From contig NZ_CP064267.1 in NCBI RefSeq assembly GCF_022811845.1, forward strand, positions 62,001 through 126,000: a stretch of DNA of 64,000 nucleotides, read 5' to 3'. A model generated the notes under the pieces. That model searched no databases. It saw only the letters and a list, made by a program, of their open reading frames with translations, and was not told where the DNA came from. This DNA is from Bacillus pseudomycoides. GTDB taxonomy: Bacteria > Bacillota > Bacilli > Bacillales > Bacillaceae_G. Of the stretch, positions 47,093 through 56,739 are shown piece by piece (positions within the stretch are counted from its first letter, which is position 1; each line of letters opens with the position of its first letter). The position numbers and the translations under genes were made by a program.

Positions 47093-47446
47093 ATGTTATT
47101 TTTCGAAGGGGAAAACATAAAAAATATTTTACTTCAATCTTGGTCGATAGAATCAAGTTCTAAGTGGACTTTAAACAATCCTGCAAAGGGGCAATGTGGT
47201 GTAACAGCACTAGTGATAAATGATTTGTATGGAGGAGAAATATTAAAAACAGAACTTGAAGAGGGATGGTACTTTTATAATGACATCAATGGACAACGTT
47301 ATGATTTTACAGAAAGCCAATTTCCTAGTGCTATCGAATATATGGATGTTCCTTCTAATAGAGAAGAAGCTTTTGCAGATACAAATGACAAACAATATAA
47401 TTATTTAAAGCAAAAAGTAAACGAAAAAATAACAACTGATGTTTAA
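47093..47446 (+). CDS. YunG-like protein
   Basis: 117 aa, good ribosome site (ATAGGAGATGGGG). The segment WTLNNPAKGQCGVTALVIND with its conserved GQC cysteine, followed by YGGEILKTELEEGWYFYNDI and RYDFTESQF, matches the YunG family of Bacillus. The Cys-His context suggests a papain/transglutaminase-like fold; activity unknown. Confidence 0.8.
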   Translation: MLFFEGENIKNILLQSWSIESSSKWTLNNPAKGQCGVTALVINDLYGGEILKTELEEGWYFYNDINGQRYDFTESQFPSAIEYMDVPSNREEAFADTNDKQYNYLKQKVNEKITTDV

Positions 47447-47531
47447 TGAAAATAAAGTTGTTTAATATTATGCTCCTTCAATTAGTGATAATATACTATT
47501 ATATATTGAGTGAACAAAAGGGGGAAAAGCA

Positions 47532-48035
47532 ATGCAAAATCTAGAATTAAAAGAGATTAAACTACTTGATGAAGATATTGAAGAGCTTTCTGAACTTTTG
47601 AAAACCGTAGTAGATGATGGAGCGTCAATAGGTTTTTTACCTCCACTGGAACAAGAAGAAGCGACAAAGTATTGGCAAACTGTCTTAGCACCAGAGGTGA
47701 TATTGTTTATTGCCAAAATAAACAATAAAGTGGCGGGCAGTGTTCAATTGCATTTAATTACAAAGCCAAATGGAAGCCACAGAGCTGAAATTTGCAAGTT
47801 AATGACTCATCCAAACTTTAGACATAACGGTATTGGACGCTCACTTATGCAAAAAGCAGAAGAAAGAGCAAAACAAGAAAGCAGGTCTCTTTTAGTATTA
47901 GATACTAGAGAAGGAGATCCTTCCAATAGATTGTACAAGTCATTAGATTATCAAGAATCCGGCAAAATACCGAGGTATGCAATTTCTCCGAATGGTGAAT
48001 TAGATGCAACGGTTATTTATTATAAATTTATTTAG
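47532..48035 (+). CDS. GNAT family N-acetyltransferase
   Basis: 167 aa; AGGGGG upstream of the ATG. Acetyl-CoA motif A: ICKLMTHPNFRHNGIGRSLM with R-H-N-G-I-G; motif B LVLDTREGDPSNRLYKSLDY. Substrate unknown. Own promoter likely, since it is 85 bp from the YunG-like gene. Confidence 0.9.
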   Translation: MQNLELKEIKLLDEDIEELSELLKTVVDDGASIGFLPPLEQEEATKYWQTVLAPEVILFIAKINNKVAGSVQLHLITKPNGSHRAEICKLMTHPNFRHNGIGRSLMQKAEERAKQESRSLLVLDTREGDPSNRLYKSLDYQESGKIPRYAISPNGELDATVIYYKFI

Positions 48036-48109
48036 TTTTTAAACGACATTATTGGTATTATTTCTGTGATGAATAATTGCAAGTAAGTGAATAATAAACA
48101 ACTATTTTA

Positions 48110-48142
48110 ACACCGTTTGTATGTTTCAGGCGGTGTTATGTG
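48110..48142 (+). terminator. Terminator after the GNAT gene
   Basis: AACACCG and CGGTGTT around TTTGTATGTTTCAGG; weak T tract. Confidence 0.55.
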
Positions 48143-48207
48143 TATTTAGGGCCTCAGAATTAAACGACTATTCATGTTTCACAAACGTGTAGTAATGGAG
48201 GAAGAAA

Positions 48208-48894
48208 ATGAGGATAATAGAGCTACCAATTGAATTTGAATTTAATGGACAAAAAAATCACATTTATCCAAGCTTAATTATATTGAAAAATGAACTAACT
48301 TTGGTCGATACAGGGTATACAAATTTCTTACCTTTAATTGAAAATGAAATTTTAAAAAATGGATATGAAGTGAGAAATTTAAAAAATATCATTATTACTC
48401 ACTATGATGATGATCATATCGGTTCCCTATATGATTTCAAAGAAAAGTATCCTTGGATTAATATTATAGCTAGTGAAAGTGAGTCAAAATACATTGGTGG
48501 TGAAATGAAGTCAGAGAGAGTGGTTCAAGCTGAAGAAATGCTAGAGAATATGCCAAATAAAGAAATCGAATTTGATAAATGGTTTATACAACAATTAAAG
48601 AATTTGAAGCATGTTTCAATTGACGAAACGGTACATGATGGTGATATGATTTTAGATAACCAATGTAGAGTAATAGCAACACCAGGACATACTTCAGGAC
48701 ATATTTCATTATATTTTCCAAGTTTAAAAAGTGTAATTACAGGTGATGCAGCTGTTAATGAAGATCATGAATTGATCATTGCTAATCCACGTTTTTGTTT
48801 AGATATTGAAAAAGCGCAACAGTCTTTAAGGAGGATTAAAAATCTTAAAGCAGAAACTTACTTTTGTTATCATGGTGGAAAACTTACTTTATGA
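48208..48894 (+). CDS. MBL-fold metallo-hydrolase
   Basis: 228 aa; TGGAGGAAG before the ATG. Metallo-beta-lactamase fold with the metal site ITHYDDDHIG (HXXXDH; the usual second His is Asp), TPGHTSGH (His), ITGDAAV (Asp) and a late His (CYHGG). Probably a hydrolase of the glyoxalase II/YycJ type; substrate cannot be told. About 100 bp after the stop show only scrambled coding-like sequence. Confidence 0.9.
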   Translation: MRIIELPIEFEFNGQKNHIYPSLIILKNELTLVDTGYTNFLPLIENEILKNGYEVRNLKNIIITHYDDDHIGSLYDFKEKYPWINIIASESESKYIGGEMKSERVVQAEEMLENMPNKEIEFDKWFIQQLKNLKHVSIDETVHDGDMILDNQCRVIATPGHTSGHISLYFPSLKSVITGDAAVNEDHELIIANPRFCLDIEKAQQSLRRIKNLKAETYFCYHGGKLTL

Positions 48895-49071
48895 TTGGGG
48901 CTAAATGTATATGTCCAGATGAAAATAATGTTGATCCAGTAGTCGTTTTAATGGCTTTTGTTAAAAAATAGGAAATAATGTATTTTAAATTCGAGCATTT
49001 TGAAGAGACGATTATGGACTATTTTCCTTCTGAATCGAACAAATTTAATAAAAGGGGAGAATAGATTGTTA

Positions 49072-49104
49072 AATCAATTTCATTTATGGAATTGATTTTT
49101 TTAT
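49072..49104 (+). terminator. Terminator, copy 1 of a duplicated hairpin
   Basis: AATCAATTTCATTTATGGAA then TTGATTTTTTT. The same 31-bp hairpin is found at 50878-50910 before the IS240-like element. Confidence 0.75.
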
Positions 49105-49185
49105 TGCACTCTCATCCAAACAAATGTTTTCGATTCGGACTGAAATACATATTTGATACAGAAAGGATGGCGTTTTTTTTGTTTT

Positions 49186-49359
49186 ATGGATACAGTTTCT
49201 CATTTGTTTGATGGTATGTGGTGGTTGTTAAGTGATAATAGATTATTTCCATTTTTGTATAACAAAACTCGTCTGCCACCCAATTTATGGGATGAATTAA
49301 GCCAGATATCCTTTGAAAAAAGTGTCGAGAAAAAACGGATGATTCCACCTTATCCATAA
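49186..49359 (+). CDS. Small protein of unknown function, perhaps a fragment
   Basis: 57 aa from ATG 49186 (MDTVSHLFDGMWWLLSDNRL). There is no ribosome site next to it; an AAAGGATGG 25 bp upstream would start a different frame that meets this one across a run of eight T (49172-49179). Hydrophobic first part, basic tail KKRMIPPYP. Possibly the remains of a frameshifted gene. Confidence 0.3.
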   Translation: MDTVSHLFDGMWWLLSDNRLFPFLYNKTRLPPNLWDELSQISFEKSVEKKRMIPPYP

Positions 49360-49398
49360 TGTGATAATTAAATTACATTACGAATAAGGTGGGATTTT

Positions 49399-49812
49399 AT
49401 GAGAAAGCTGAAGAAATTACTAGCTACAATTGGGACTGTTATAATATTAGCTTCCGCGTTCATTTTCGTACCTCAAGCATCAAAGGCTAATGCGGCAACC
49501 ATGCTTGATAAGAAAAGTGTTGTATTGACATTGGATGACTGGGATGATACAGCATCTTCTCGTTTTGTGTGGGTGCCACAGGGTACACAAGTAGGTATTT
49601 ACGTACGACCATATGGTGATAGCATTGTTCACTGGACAATTACGGATGTGAATGGTCGGGTAAAACAATCCGGCACTTTGTACGGTGAAAAACAAGTCAC
49701 CAATAAACGGTTTTATGTACCTGTAGGTAGCCACCGACTTAGACTCTTTGATCATTCAAAATTTCATGGGGGAAACGCAAGTGGAACCGGCACAATTAGT
49801 GTTTGGCGATAG
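49399..49812 (+). CDS. Secreted small beta-rich protein
   Basis: 137 aa; TAAGGTGGG before the ATG. Clear Sec signal (RKLKKLLATIGTVIILASAF, cleavage near ANA-A at about residue 33). The mature 100 residues are rich in beta-forming segments (KSVVLTLDDWDD, RFVWVPQGTQVGIYVRPYGD, GSHRLRLFDHSKFHG). No family recognised; could bind cell-wall material. Confidence 0.72.
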   Translation: MRKLKKLLATIGTVIILASAFIFVPQASKANAATMLDKKSVVLTLDDWDDTASSRFVWVPQGTQVGIYVRPYGDSIVHWTITDVNGRVKQSGTLYGEKQVTNKRFYVPVGSHRLRLFDHSKFHGGNASGTGTISVWR

Positions 49813-49989
49813 GGAGAATTCTATTTAAAGGTTATTGGTAGTTACTTTCAAATTTTGATAAAATGTAGTTACATAAAACTTTATTATATTTTTTTATGAA
49901 ATGAATAACTTTAAGTCTTTGGGGTTTTTAGAATCTATCTAATAATCTCAGGGGCTTTTTTGCGTTCAAATTAATTTAGGGGGAAAATA

Positions 49990-50094
49990 ATGTATACGAA
50001 TACAAAAATCAAGGAGATGAATTTATATGGACAAACACCTAATTTGGATAATCTCATAATTTATATTAAATATAAAGGAGAGATGAACATTTGA
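49990..50094 (+). CDS. 34-aa leader ORF coupled to the M23-like gene
   Basis: ATG 49990 has a very good ribosome site (TAGGGGGAAAATA) and the frame ends in TGA at 50092-50094, overlapping the TTG start of the next gene (ATTTGA). The peptide has no motif. Stop-start overlap suggests translational coupling rather than a functional protein. Confidence 0.55.
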   Translation: MYTNTKIKEMNLYGQTPNLDNLIIYIKYKGEMNI

Positions 50095-50639
50095 AAATAT
50101 ATTGTAGACATCCATTTAATACGTCTTCAAGGGTCGTTGTCTCTTACCCTTGTGGACCTAACCATGAGGGTGCGAAGGACTTAAATTTTGTTGATCCATC
50201 TGGAACACCTGTTTTTGCCATGGAATCGGGCGTAGTTGCTGATATAAGACGAGTCAGACCCCATTGTGACACTTCGGACTGCCCTATGAAAGCTAATAAT
50301 GTTGTGCTCAGAGGTAGTGATGGGTACTTCACCGAATATGCTCATATAACACCAGCTCCCTTTATTTCTCAACTTAGTCCCCCTCGGTTTGTACCGCTAA
50401 GGATTGGGCACCAAATCAAAGCTGGACAATTACTTGGTTGGGTGGATAGTTCGGGCCACACGGAAGGAGCTCCTGTCATTCATATTACACGATTTAACCG
50501 ATTAACCCCCGGCGGCGAACTTGCAACTTATGACGGATTTACTTGTGATTGGTATATAGTCGGTGTCGATGCACTTTACGTACCTTTAGAGTGTATGCCT
50601 CAAGTTACCCCCCACGGTTATCATCCTTGGCAATTATGA
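50091..50639 (+). CDS. M23-like peptidase-domain protein
   Basis: 182 aa from TTG 50091 (AAGGAGAG upstream). LytM/M23 fold: GPNHEGAKDLNF (HX4D metal-site motif), GTPVFAMESGVVADIR, YFTEYAHI, and IKAGQLLGWVDSSGHTEG. The final HXH of active M23 enzymes appears as VIHITRF, so the last His is replaced and activity is doubtful. No signal peptide. Might be a cell-wall-binding or toxin-related protein. Confidence 0.75.
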   Translation: MKIYCRHPFNTSSRVVVSYPCGPNHEGAKDLNFVDPSGTPVFAMESGVVADIRRVRPHCDTSDCPMKANNVVLRGSDGYFTEYAHITPAPFISQLSPPRFVPLRIGHQIKAGQLLGWVDSSGHTEGAPVIHITRFNRLTPGGELATYDGFTCDWYIVGVDALYVPLECMPQVTPHGYHPWQL

Positions 50640-50877
50640 CACAGGCTCAATTCAAATTGAATTTTAATATACAAAAATAAATGTTAAACACATCCTTACA
50701 ATACTTGAACTCTTCCTAAGGAATTTCGGAATCAAAAATACATTTAAAAATGATGCTAAATACATTTACCCCTCACTTTGGATGAGAGGATTTTTTGTTT
50801 ATATGTATTGGCCAAAACAGCTAATCCTCCAGGCTGTTCTTATATGTAGGCATCTTTATTATCTTTATACAAAAAAA

Positions 50878-50910
50878 TCAATTTCATTTATGGAATTGAT
50901 TTTTTTTATT
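50878..50910 (+). terminator. Terminator, copy 2 of a duplicated hairpin
   Basis: Same sequence as 49072-49104, 20 bp before the left end of the IS240-like element. Confidence 0.75.
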
Positions 50911-50930
50911 GGATTTATATTCAAACACAT

Positions 50931-51793
50931 GGTTCTGGTGCAAAAACTTCAGGGAAATTGCAAATAATCTCTAAATCTTGGACATACTGATACTATTACT
51001 CTAAAAAAGGTGTGTGATCGGTATGAAAAAGGAAAATTTGTTTAAGTGGAAGCACTCCCAACCTGATATTATCTTATTAACGGTAAGATGGTACCTACGG
51101 TACAACCTAAGTTTTCGTGATTTGGTGGAAATGATGGAGGAACGAGGTTTGTCTATTGCTCACACCACCATTATGCGTTGGGTGCATCAATATGGGCCTG
51201 AATTAGATGAAAGAGTACGAAGTCATCTTAAGACAACAAATGATTCCTGGAGAGTCGATGAAACGTATGTGAAAGTAAAAGGTCAATGGCTGTATTTATA
51301 TCGCGCAGTCGATTCAGAAGGAAATACCATTGATTTTTATCTCAGTGAATCAAGAGATAAACAAGCAGCCAAGCGCTTTTTCAAGAAGGCCTTGGCTGCT
51401 TCTCATATTTGTAAACCTCGCGTTATAACAGTAGACAAGAACCCAGCCTATCCTGTAGCAATTCAAGAATTAAAAGAAGAGAAACGTATGCCTGAAGGCA
51501 TACAAATAAGGCAAGTTAAATATCTCAATAATATATTGGAACAGGATCACCGTTTCATTAAGAAACGTGTGCGTTCTATGTTAGGATTCAAGTCATATGA
51601 AACAGCCACTTCTATATTGAGTGGCGTTGAAACCATGCATATGATGAAAAAAGGACAACTTCACCCACAGGTGAAGTCTGCCCAAAATGAAGTTAGGTTC
51701 ATACATAAATTGTTTGGAATTGCATCATAATCTGCCATTGAACAGACTATGTAGGTTTCTATGTCTCTATCAAATGATTTTTGCACCAGAACC
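50931..51793 (+). mobile_element. IS240-like element (IS6 family)
   Basis: 863 bp with inverted ends that share GGTTCTGGTGCAAAAA (50931 and, inverted, 51778-51793). One transposase gene fills it. No 8-bp target duplication is seen, as expected if it has taken part in rearrangement. A second copy of its right end, inverted, is at 59194-59229. Confidence 0.92.
51023..51730 (+). CDS. IS6-family (IS240-like) DDE transposase
   Basis: 235 aa from ATG 51023 with AAAGGTG upstream. DDE core: WRVDETYVKVKG (first D), ITVDKNPAYP (second D), YLNNILEQDHRFIKKR (E). N-terminal HTH LSFRDLVEMMEERGLSIAHT. Full length, looks active. Confidence 0.95.
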   Translation: MKKENLFKWKHSQPDIILLTVRWYLRYNLSFRDLVEMMEERGLSIAHTTIMRWVHQYGPELDERVRSHLKTTNDSWRVDETYVKVKGQWLYLYRAVDSEGNTIDFYLSESRDKQAAKRFFKKALAASHICKPRVITVDKNPAYPVAIQELKEEKRMPEGIQIRQVKYLNNILEQDHRFIKKRVRSMLGFKSYETATSILSGVETMHMMKKGQLHPQVKSAQNEVRFIHKLFGIAS

Positions 51794-51813
51794 TTTTTGG
51801 TTCATATTCATAA

Positions 51814-51942
51814 AAAGCACGTCGCCCTTTCTCATTAACATAAGAGAATAGTAACGTGCTTTTAACATCAAAAATAGTCTAAATCCTTAAGTTGATGGAT
51901 GTGGGGTTACGCCCCATGCCCATCAAGCTAAAATTTTATAGT
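51814..51942. terminator. Two hairpins after the IS element
   Basis: AAAAAGCACGT pairs with ACGTGCTTTT (51814-51862); AGTTGATGG-ATGTGGGG pairs with CCCCATGCCCATCAA (51893-51932). The second resembles the spacer at 46897 and may be an IS-end relic. Confidence 0.6.
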
Positions 51943-52367
51943 ACCCCCAGGATGAAATTTTGTACTAATTTGTAACAAAAAAGCTCATTTTTTTGTTTTG
52001 GGGCATTTTCTTTTCTTAGCTTGATAGCAATGTATAGTGACCCCTTATATAAAAACAAGAAATCTTTCCATTGTCTTACTTCATCATTAACTGGATCTGA
52101 AAAAGTTCTCTTTCAAAGAAAATGAATCCTCAGATTTAATTGTAACGGATATCTTAGTTTACGTTTACTGTCTACAGATAGCGCGGCTCTTTTTTTCATG
52201 AATTTTACGTCTAAATTGTATGAATTTTATAATTAAATACCCCGAATTTTCTGTCTAAATTTTCTACAATTTCAGATAGGAGGTTGTGTACTATTATCAC
52301 TAGAATTATATAAAAGTGTTAAAAAACATAGAGATGTGTCAAAAAATAGGGATGGGGAGTGGTATTT

Positions 52368-54017
52368 TTGAAAAAGAAGGTTTTATCTTTAACATTAGCT
52401 TTATCTATGTCTTTAGGGGCATTTGCGACATTAGGCACGTCACGTACATATGCAGCAGAGCAAAAAATTCAATACAACCAAGAATTTCAGACACCATCTT
52501 ATATTGGGGAAGAGTGGAAAGCACCAGAAGGTCTAGATAAAAAAGAAACTGTGTTCGAGTATTTAAAGAGTAAGAAAGACATGTTTAAATTAGCAGGAAA
52601 TATGGAGAAACATTTTGAAATCGTTAGAGAAGAAAAAGATGCAGAAGCAGAAACAACGCATATGAAGCTTATTGAAAAATATAATGGTGTTCCTGTATAT
52701 GGCTCTGATCAAACAGTAGCACTTGATAAAAATAATAATGTGAAAGCATTTTTTGGACAAGTTATCCCGAATTTAGAAAATAAAAATATCCCATCAACTG
52801 CAAGTATTTCAGAAGATGAGGCTGTAAATATTGCGAAAGCTGGTATTGAGAAAGAGATTGGAAAAGTAGATAACTATGATGGTATTAAGAAAGATTTATA
52901 CGTATATGAAAAAGATGGACAATATTATCTTTCCTATCTTGTAAAAGCATCTGTTTCAAAACCAGCACCAGGCTACTGGCATTATTTTATTGATGCAACA
53001 AATGGAAATGTGATCAATAAATATAATGCAGTCGATCATATTACTGGTTTTGGATATGGTGTTTTAGGAAACAGACAATCATTTGAAATTGTTCAAAATG
53101 AAAAAACAGGTGCATTTCATTTATTTGATGGCAAACGTGGAAACGGTGTTTATACGTTTGATTGGATAAATTTGTATAAATACTTTTATGATTCACCATC
53201 ACAAGGACTGGGATATACAGGTTATGAAATTGAAAGTAAGTTCAAGTTCTTTGAAGATAAAGCAGGTGTTGATGCACATGTAAATGCAGAAAAAGTATAC
53301 GACTATTATAAGAAAACATTTAATCGTAATTCCTATGATAACAAAGGAGCAAAGCTACGTTCTGTTGTTCACGTAGGGAAAAACTGGAATAACGCTGGGT
53401 GGAACGGTGTGTATATGGAGTATGGTGATGGAGATGGAAAAACATTTATTCCATTTTCTGCAAGCTTAGATGTTGTTGCCCATGAGTTAACACATGCTGT
53501 AACAGAACATACAGCAAATTTAGAGTATCAAGATGAGTCTGGTGCATTAAACGAATCGTTTTCGGATATTTTCGGTGCGATGGTAGACCGTGATGATTGG
53601 GAGGCGGGAGAAGATATTTATACACCGGATATATCAGGAGATGCGATGCGTTCCTTAAGTAATCCTGCTTCTATTCCAAACCCATTAGAACCAACTTTAG
53701 GTTATCCAGATCATTACAGAAAATTTTATCCTGGTCCATATGATAATGGCGGTGTTCATATTAACAGTAGTATCAATAATAAAGCAGCATATTTAGTGTC
53801 TGAAGGTGGCTGGCATTATGGTGTGGAAGTAAATGGCGTTGGCCGCAAAGCTACAGAAAACATTTACTATCGTGCCCTTACAAAATATTTAACTGTAAAA
53901 TCTAATTTTAAAATGATGCGCCAAGCTGCACTTCAAGCTGCAGAAGATTTATATGGTAAAAACTCTAAAGAAGTACAAGCTGTAACGAAGGCTTATGATG
54001 CAGTTGGTATAGAATAA
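52368..54017 (+). CDS. Bacillolysin-type neutral metalloprotease (M4, thermolysin family)
   Basis: 549 aa from a TTG at 52368 behind GGGGAG. Signal peptide to about residue 30 (SLGAFATLGTSRTYAA), propeptide with FTP and PepSY-like parts (about 45-215), then the thermolysin domain: zinc site VVAHELTHAVTEH, third ligand Glu in GALNESFSDIFGAM, and GGVHINSSINNKAAYL with the active-site His. Complete. Secreted protein-degrading enzyme; located within the IS240-bounded segment. Confidence 0.93.
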   Translation: MKKKVLSLTLALSMSLGAFATLGTSRTYAAEQKIQYNQEFQTPSYIGEEWKAPEGLDKKETVFEYLKSKKDMFKLAGNMEKHFEIVREEKDAEAETTHMKLIEKYNGVPVYGSDQTVALDKNNNVKAFFGQVIPNLENKNIPSTASISEDEAVNIAKAGIEKEIGKVDNYDGIKKDLYVYEKDGQYYLSYLVKASVSKPAPGYWHYFIDATNGNVINKYNAVDHITGFGYGVLGNRQSFEIVQNEKTGAFHLFDGKRGNGVYTFDWINLYKYFYDSPSQGLGYTGYEIESKFKFFEDKAGVDAHVNAEKVYDYYKKTFNRNSYDNKGAKLRSVVHVGKNWNNAGWNGVYMEYGDGDGKTFIPFSASLDVVAHELTHAVTEHTANLEYQDESGALNESFSDIFGAMVDRDDWEAGEDIYTPDISGDAMRSLSNPASIPNPLEPTLGYPDHYRKFYPGPYDNGGVHINSSINNKAAYLVSEGGWHYGVEVNGVGRKATENIYYRALTKYLTVKSNFKMMRQAALQAAEDLYGKNSKEVQAVTKAYDAVGIE

Positions 54018-54021
54018 GACA

Positions 54022-54056
54022 TGAAAAAGACCTGATATATAATGTCAGGTCTTTTC
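54022..54056 (+). terminator. Terminator of the protease gene
   Basis: AAAAGACCTGA and TCAGGTCTTTT with a TATATAATG loop. Confidence 0.9.
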
Positions 54057-54141
54057 TTACTGATTAATCGCGAATGCCCCCTTTTTATTTTTGCTTAAAA
54101 CAAAAACCTACAATGAAAATTTTATTCAAATTAATAAAAAT

Positions 54142-54160
54142 TTATTGTAAAACGATAAAA
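54142..54160 (+). promoter_or_regulatory. Candidate operator of the second DUF2975 operon
   Basis: TTTATTG-N5-CGATAAA, identical half-sites to 29053-29071 and at the same distance from the DUF2975 start. Confidence 0.55.
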
Positions 54161-54205
54161 TGCATATTAAAATCAAAATCAGAATAAATAAGTGAGGTGC
54201 TTTTT

Positions 54206-54688
54206 ATGGAAAAGGTAACAACGTTGTTTTTAAAAATAGCTGTTATTCTTTTAGGAGTCCCAGTTCTTGCTCTGTGCATCTTTTTGGTGCCTGAGATGGC
54301 GAATCTTGCAGCAAAATTGCTTCCAGAGTTTGCTTTAATAAAATATCTCGTTTTCATCGCTTATGATGCATCGGCGATACCTTTTTACTTTGCTTTGTAT
54401 CAGGCTTTCAAACTCTTACGCTATATTGACAAAAATAAAGCTTTCTCCGATTTATCTGTAAAAGCTTTAAAGAAAATCAAATACTGTGCAATCACAATCA
54501 GTATTTTGCATGTGCTAGTTTGGCCGCTCTTCTATATCTTTGCGGAAGTAGACGACGCACCAGGAGTTCTCTTTGTCGGATTGGTTGTTCCTTTTGTTTC
54601 GATGGTTATCGCAGTCTTTGCGGCTGTTCTCCAAAAACTTTTACAAGAAGCAATTAATATCAAATCAGAAAATGATTTAACAGTCTGA
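54206..54688 (+). CDS. DUF2975 membrane protein (copy 2)
   Basis: 160 aa from ATG 54206 (GTGAGGTG upstream). Four hydrophobic helices; core YFALYQAFKLLRYIDKNKAFS and tail LLQEAINIKSENDLTV are almost identical to the protein at 29118, with more change in the middle. Here the operon continues past the HTH gene into a DUF4153 membrane protein. Confidence 0.88.
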   Translation: MEKVTTLFLKIAVILLGVPVLALCIFLVPEMANLAAKLLPEFALIKYLVFIAYDASAIPFYFALYQAFKLLRYIDKNKAFSDLSVKALKKIKYCAITISILHVLVWPLFYIFAEVDDAPGVLFVGLVVPFVSMVIAVFAAVLQKLLQEAINIKSENDLTV

Positions 54689-54699
54689 GGTGAATAACA

Positions 54700-54915
54700 A
54701 TGGCAATTATAATCAATATTGATGTGATGTTAGCAAAAAGGAAAATGAGCGTAACAGAACTTTCGGAGAAGATTGGAATAACAATGGCGAACCTTTCTAT
54801 ATTGAAAAATGGAAAGGCAAAAGCGATTCGATTATCCACTTTAGAGGCAATTTGTAAGGCTTTAGAATGTCAGCCTGGAGATATTTTAGAATACAAATGT
54901 GACGAAGACAGTTAA
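54700..54915 (+). CDS. YozG-type Cro/CI HTH protein (copy 2)
   Basis: 71 aa; TGAGGTGAA before the ATG. HTH VTELSEKIGITMANLSILKN and tail ALECQPGDILEYK. Differs from copy 1 at only a few positions. Expected to regulate its operon through the upstream dyad. Confidence 0.92.
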   Translation: MAIIINIDVMLAKRKMSVTELSEKIGITMANLSILKNGKAKAIRLSTLEAICKALECQPGDILEYKCDEDS

Positions 54916-54962
54916 ACATATTGAGGAGACTTAATATAACAATTATTAGGGGAGGTATAACT

Positions 54963-56210
54963 ATGGACATTAACAATTTGATTATTGGAAATATTGCTAG
55001 CCCTCATGAGCTGGAGAGAATGTATAGAAAAGACCCGAAAACTTTTAAAAAGTCATTCTCACACGCATGGGAACAAAATCCTGATTCTCAGGTTCTTGGC
55101 GTTTGGTATGAAAGATTGTATTTCAAGGAGACGGCAAATACAGAAAAATCTTCCTTGCTTCAAAAAGATTTCTTATTCATGGGCATTTTAGCCATTCTGG
55201 CCGGGATAAGCACCAGGATCATTTTCCATTTTGTCGAACAGGAAGCAATTGCTCCAATTAACCTGGCTTTTGGTATAATTCCCTTTATTGCTGCCTATTT
55301 TGTTTACAATAATACTCCGAAAAAAAGTGTTATTTATTCCCTTGCAGCGTTGTTCCTAATTTCCGGGTTTTATCTTAATATGCTGCCATTAAATTATAAA
55401 GACAGTATTATCCTTGCTTATTTACACCTTCCCATATTCTTATGGGTATTGGTAGGGCTTGCATTTACAGGAAATGAATATTCAAAAGGCAGTACAAGAT
55501 TAGCCTATATTAAATTTAATTTGGAATATTGTATTCTCTACGCCAGCATGGCAGTTAGCGGAATGGTACTAGCAGCATTAACCATGCAGTTATTTAGCTT
55601 TGTTGGCTTGGATATAAAAGACTTCTATTTTAGTAATGTCGTTTTATTTGGTGCTGCCGCTCTCGCTATTGTGGCTGCATACCTGGTATCAATGAATCTT
55701 AAACTTGCTAAGAATATTACACCATATATAGCTAAAATTTTTAGTCCTCTTGTCCTGGTCACATTGTTGGTCTATCTTATAACGGTTATATGGGTCGGAA
55801 AAAATCCATTCTTGGACCGCAATTTCCTGATAGCCTTCAACGGAATACTCCTTGGTGTATTGGCCGTTACCATATTTTCCATTACCGAGAGCGACTCAGA
55901 CGAGAAAAAGAACATTTCAGATTATATAAATTTTGCCTTAATTGTTCTTGCGCTTATCATTGACAGTGTGGCTTTGTCAGCCATCGTGTTCAGACTTTCT
56001 TCTTATGGGATTACGCCTAATAGACTTGCTGTTTTAGGAGTAAACATACTTATCTGGGCAAATTTAATTTGGATTATGCTCTCCTATATGCGTTTTCTAC
56101 AAAACAAATCTGGACCTTCAACTATCCAAGATGCCGTTACTAAGTATTTGCCGGTCTACGGACTTTGGGCAGCTTTCGTTACATTTACTTTTCCTATAAT
56201 TTTTAATTAG
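54963..56210 (+). CDS. DUF4153 multi-pass membrane protein
   Basis: 415 aa from ATG 54963 (GGGGAGG seven bases upstream). A soluble N-terminal 60 residues (ASPHELERMYRKDPKTFKKS) precedes about eleven hydrophobic helices. Segments VLAALTMQLFSFVGLDIKDF, IFSPLVLVTLLVYLITVIWV and ITPNRLAVLGVNILIW fit DUF4153. Third gene of the DUF2975/HTH operon and its probable target. Function unknown. Confidence 0.8.
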   Translation: MDINNLIIGNIASPHELERMYRKDPKTFKKSFSHAWEQNPDSQVLGVWYERLYFKETANTEKSSLLQKDFLFMGILAILAGISTRIIFHFVEQEAIAPINLAFGIIPFIAAYFVYNNTPKKSVIYSLAALFLISGFYLNMLPLNYKDSIILAYLHLPIFLWVLVGLAFTGNEYSKGSTRLAYIKFNLEYCILYASMAVSGMVLAALTMQLFSFVGLDIKDFYFSNVVLFGAAALAIVAAYLVSMNLKLAKNITPYIAKIFSPLVLVTLLVYLITVIWVGKNPFLDRNFLIAFNGILLGVLAVTIFSITESDSDEKKNISDYINFALIVLALIIDSVALSAIVFRLSSYGITPNRLAVLGVNILIWANLIWIMLSYMRFLQNKSGPSTIQDAVTKYLPVYGLWAAFVTFTFPIIFN

Positions 56211-56266
56211 AAAGGCTCTGTTAATGTAACGAAAAGCTAATCTTCTATAACATATAAAATCCTTAG

Positions 56267-56316
56267 AGCCGATATTATGCAACTTTTATACAGAGTTGCA
56301 TAATATCGGCTTATTT
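56267..56316 (+). terminator. Long-stem terminator
   Basis: GCCGATATTATGCAACT and its exact complement (17 bp) around TTTATACAG, followed by TATTTTC; ends the DUF4153 operon. Confidence 0.85.
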
Positions 56317-56739
56317 TCATTACTAAAGTTAAAAAGAGGGTACTCAAACTAGAAGACATAATATATTGTTGCAACTGGATTCTTTAAAATATGTCTAGTT
56401 TCATGTGCCCAACGAAAAAGTACTTCATGAAACGTATTTGATAAGCTAAACTTGCAGGTTTTAAGTTTGAGTTTGATTTAGATTAAATGTGAAAAGATGT
56501 ACTTACACTAAAGGGGGCTAGAGTTTAAAAGTGGGAGGTGCTGTTATAGGGGTAATATCCTTTGTTTATCTTAAAGATTTAGATTATATATAAGGCGTGA
56601 CTTAAGTTGTTTTCTGTAACATTAATAATTATAGGATGGGTTATTGTCTGTAATTCAAACCATTTCTATAAAAAAGGAGAATAATAACGTATAGGTGTTA
56701 CTATTCCCAAATTTTTATACGTTTTATTAATCAGAGAAT

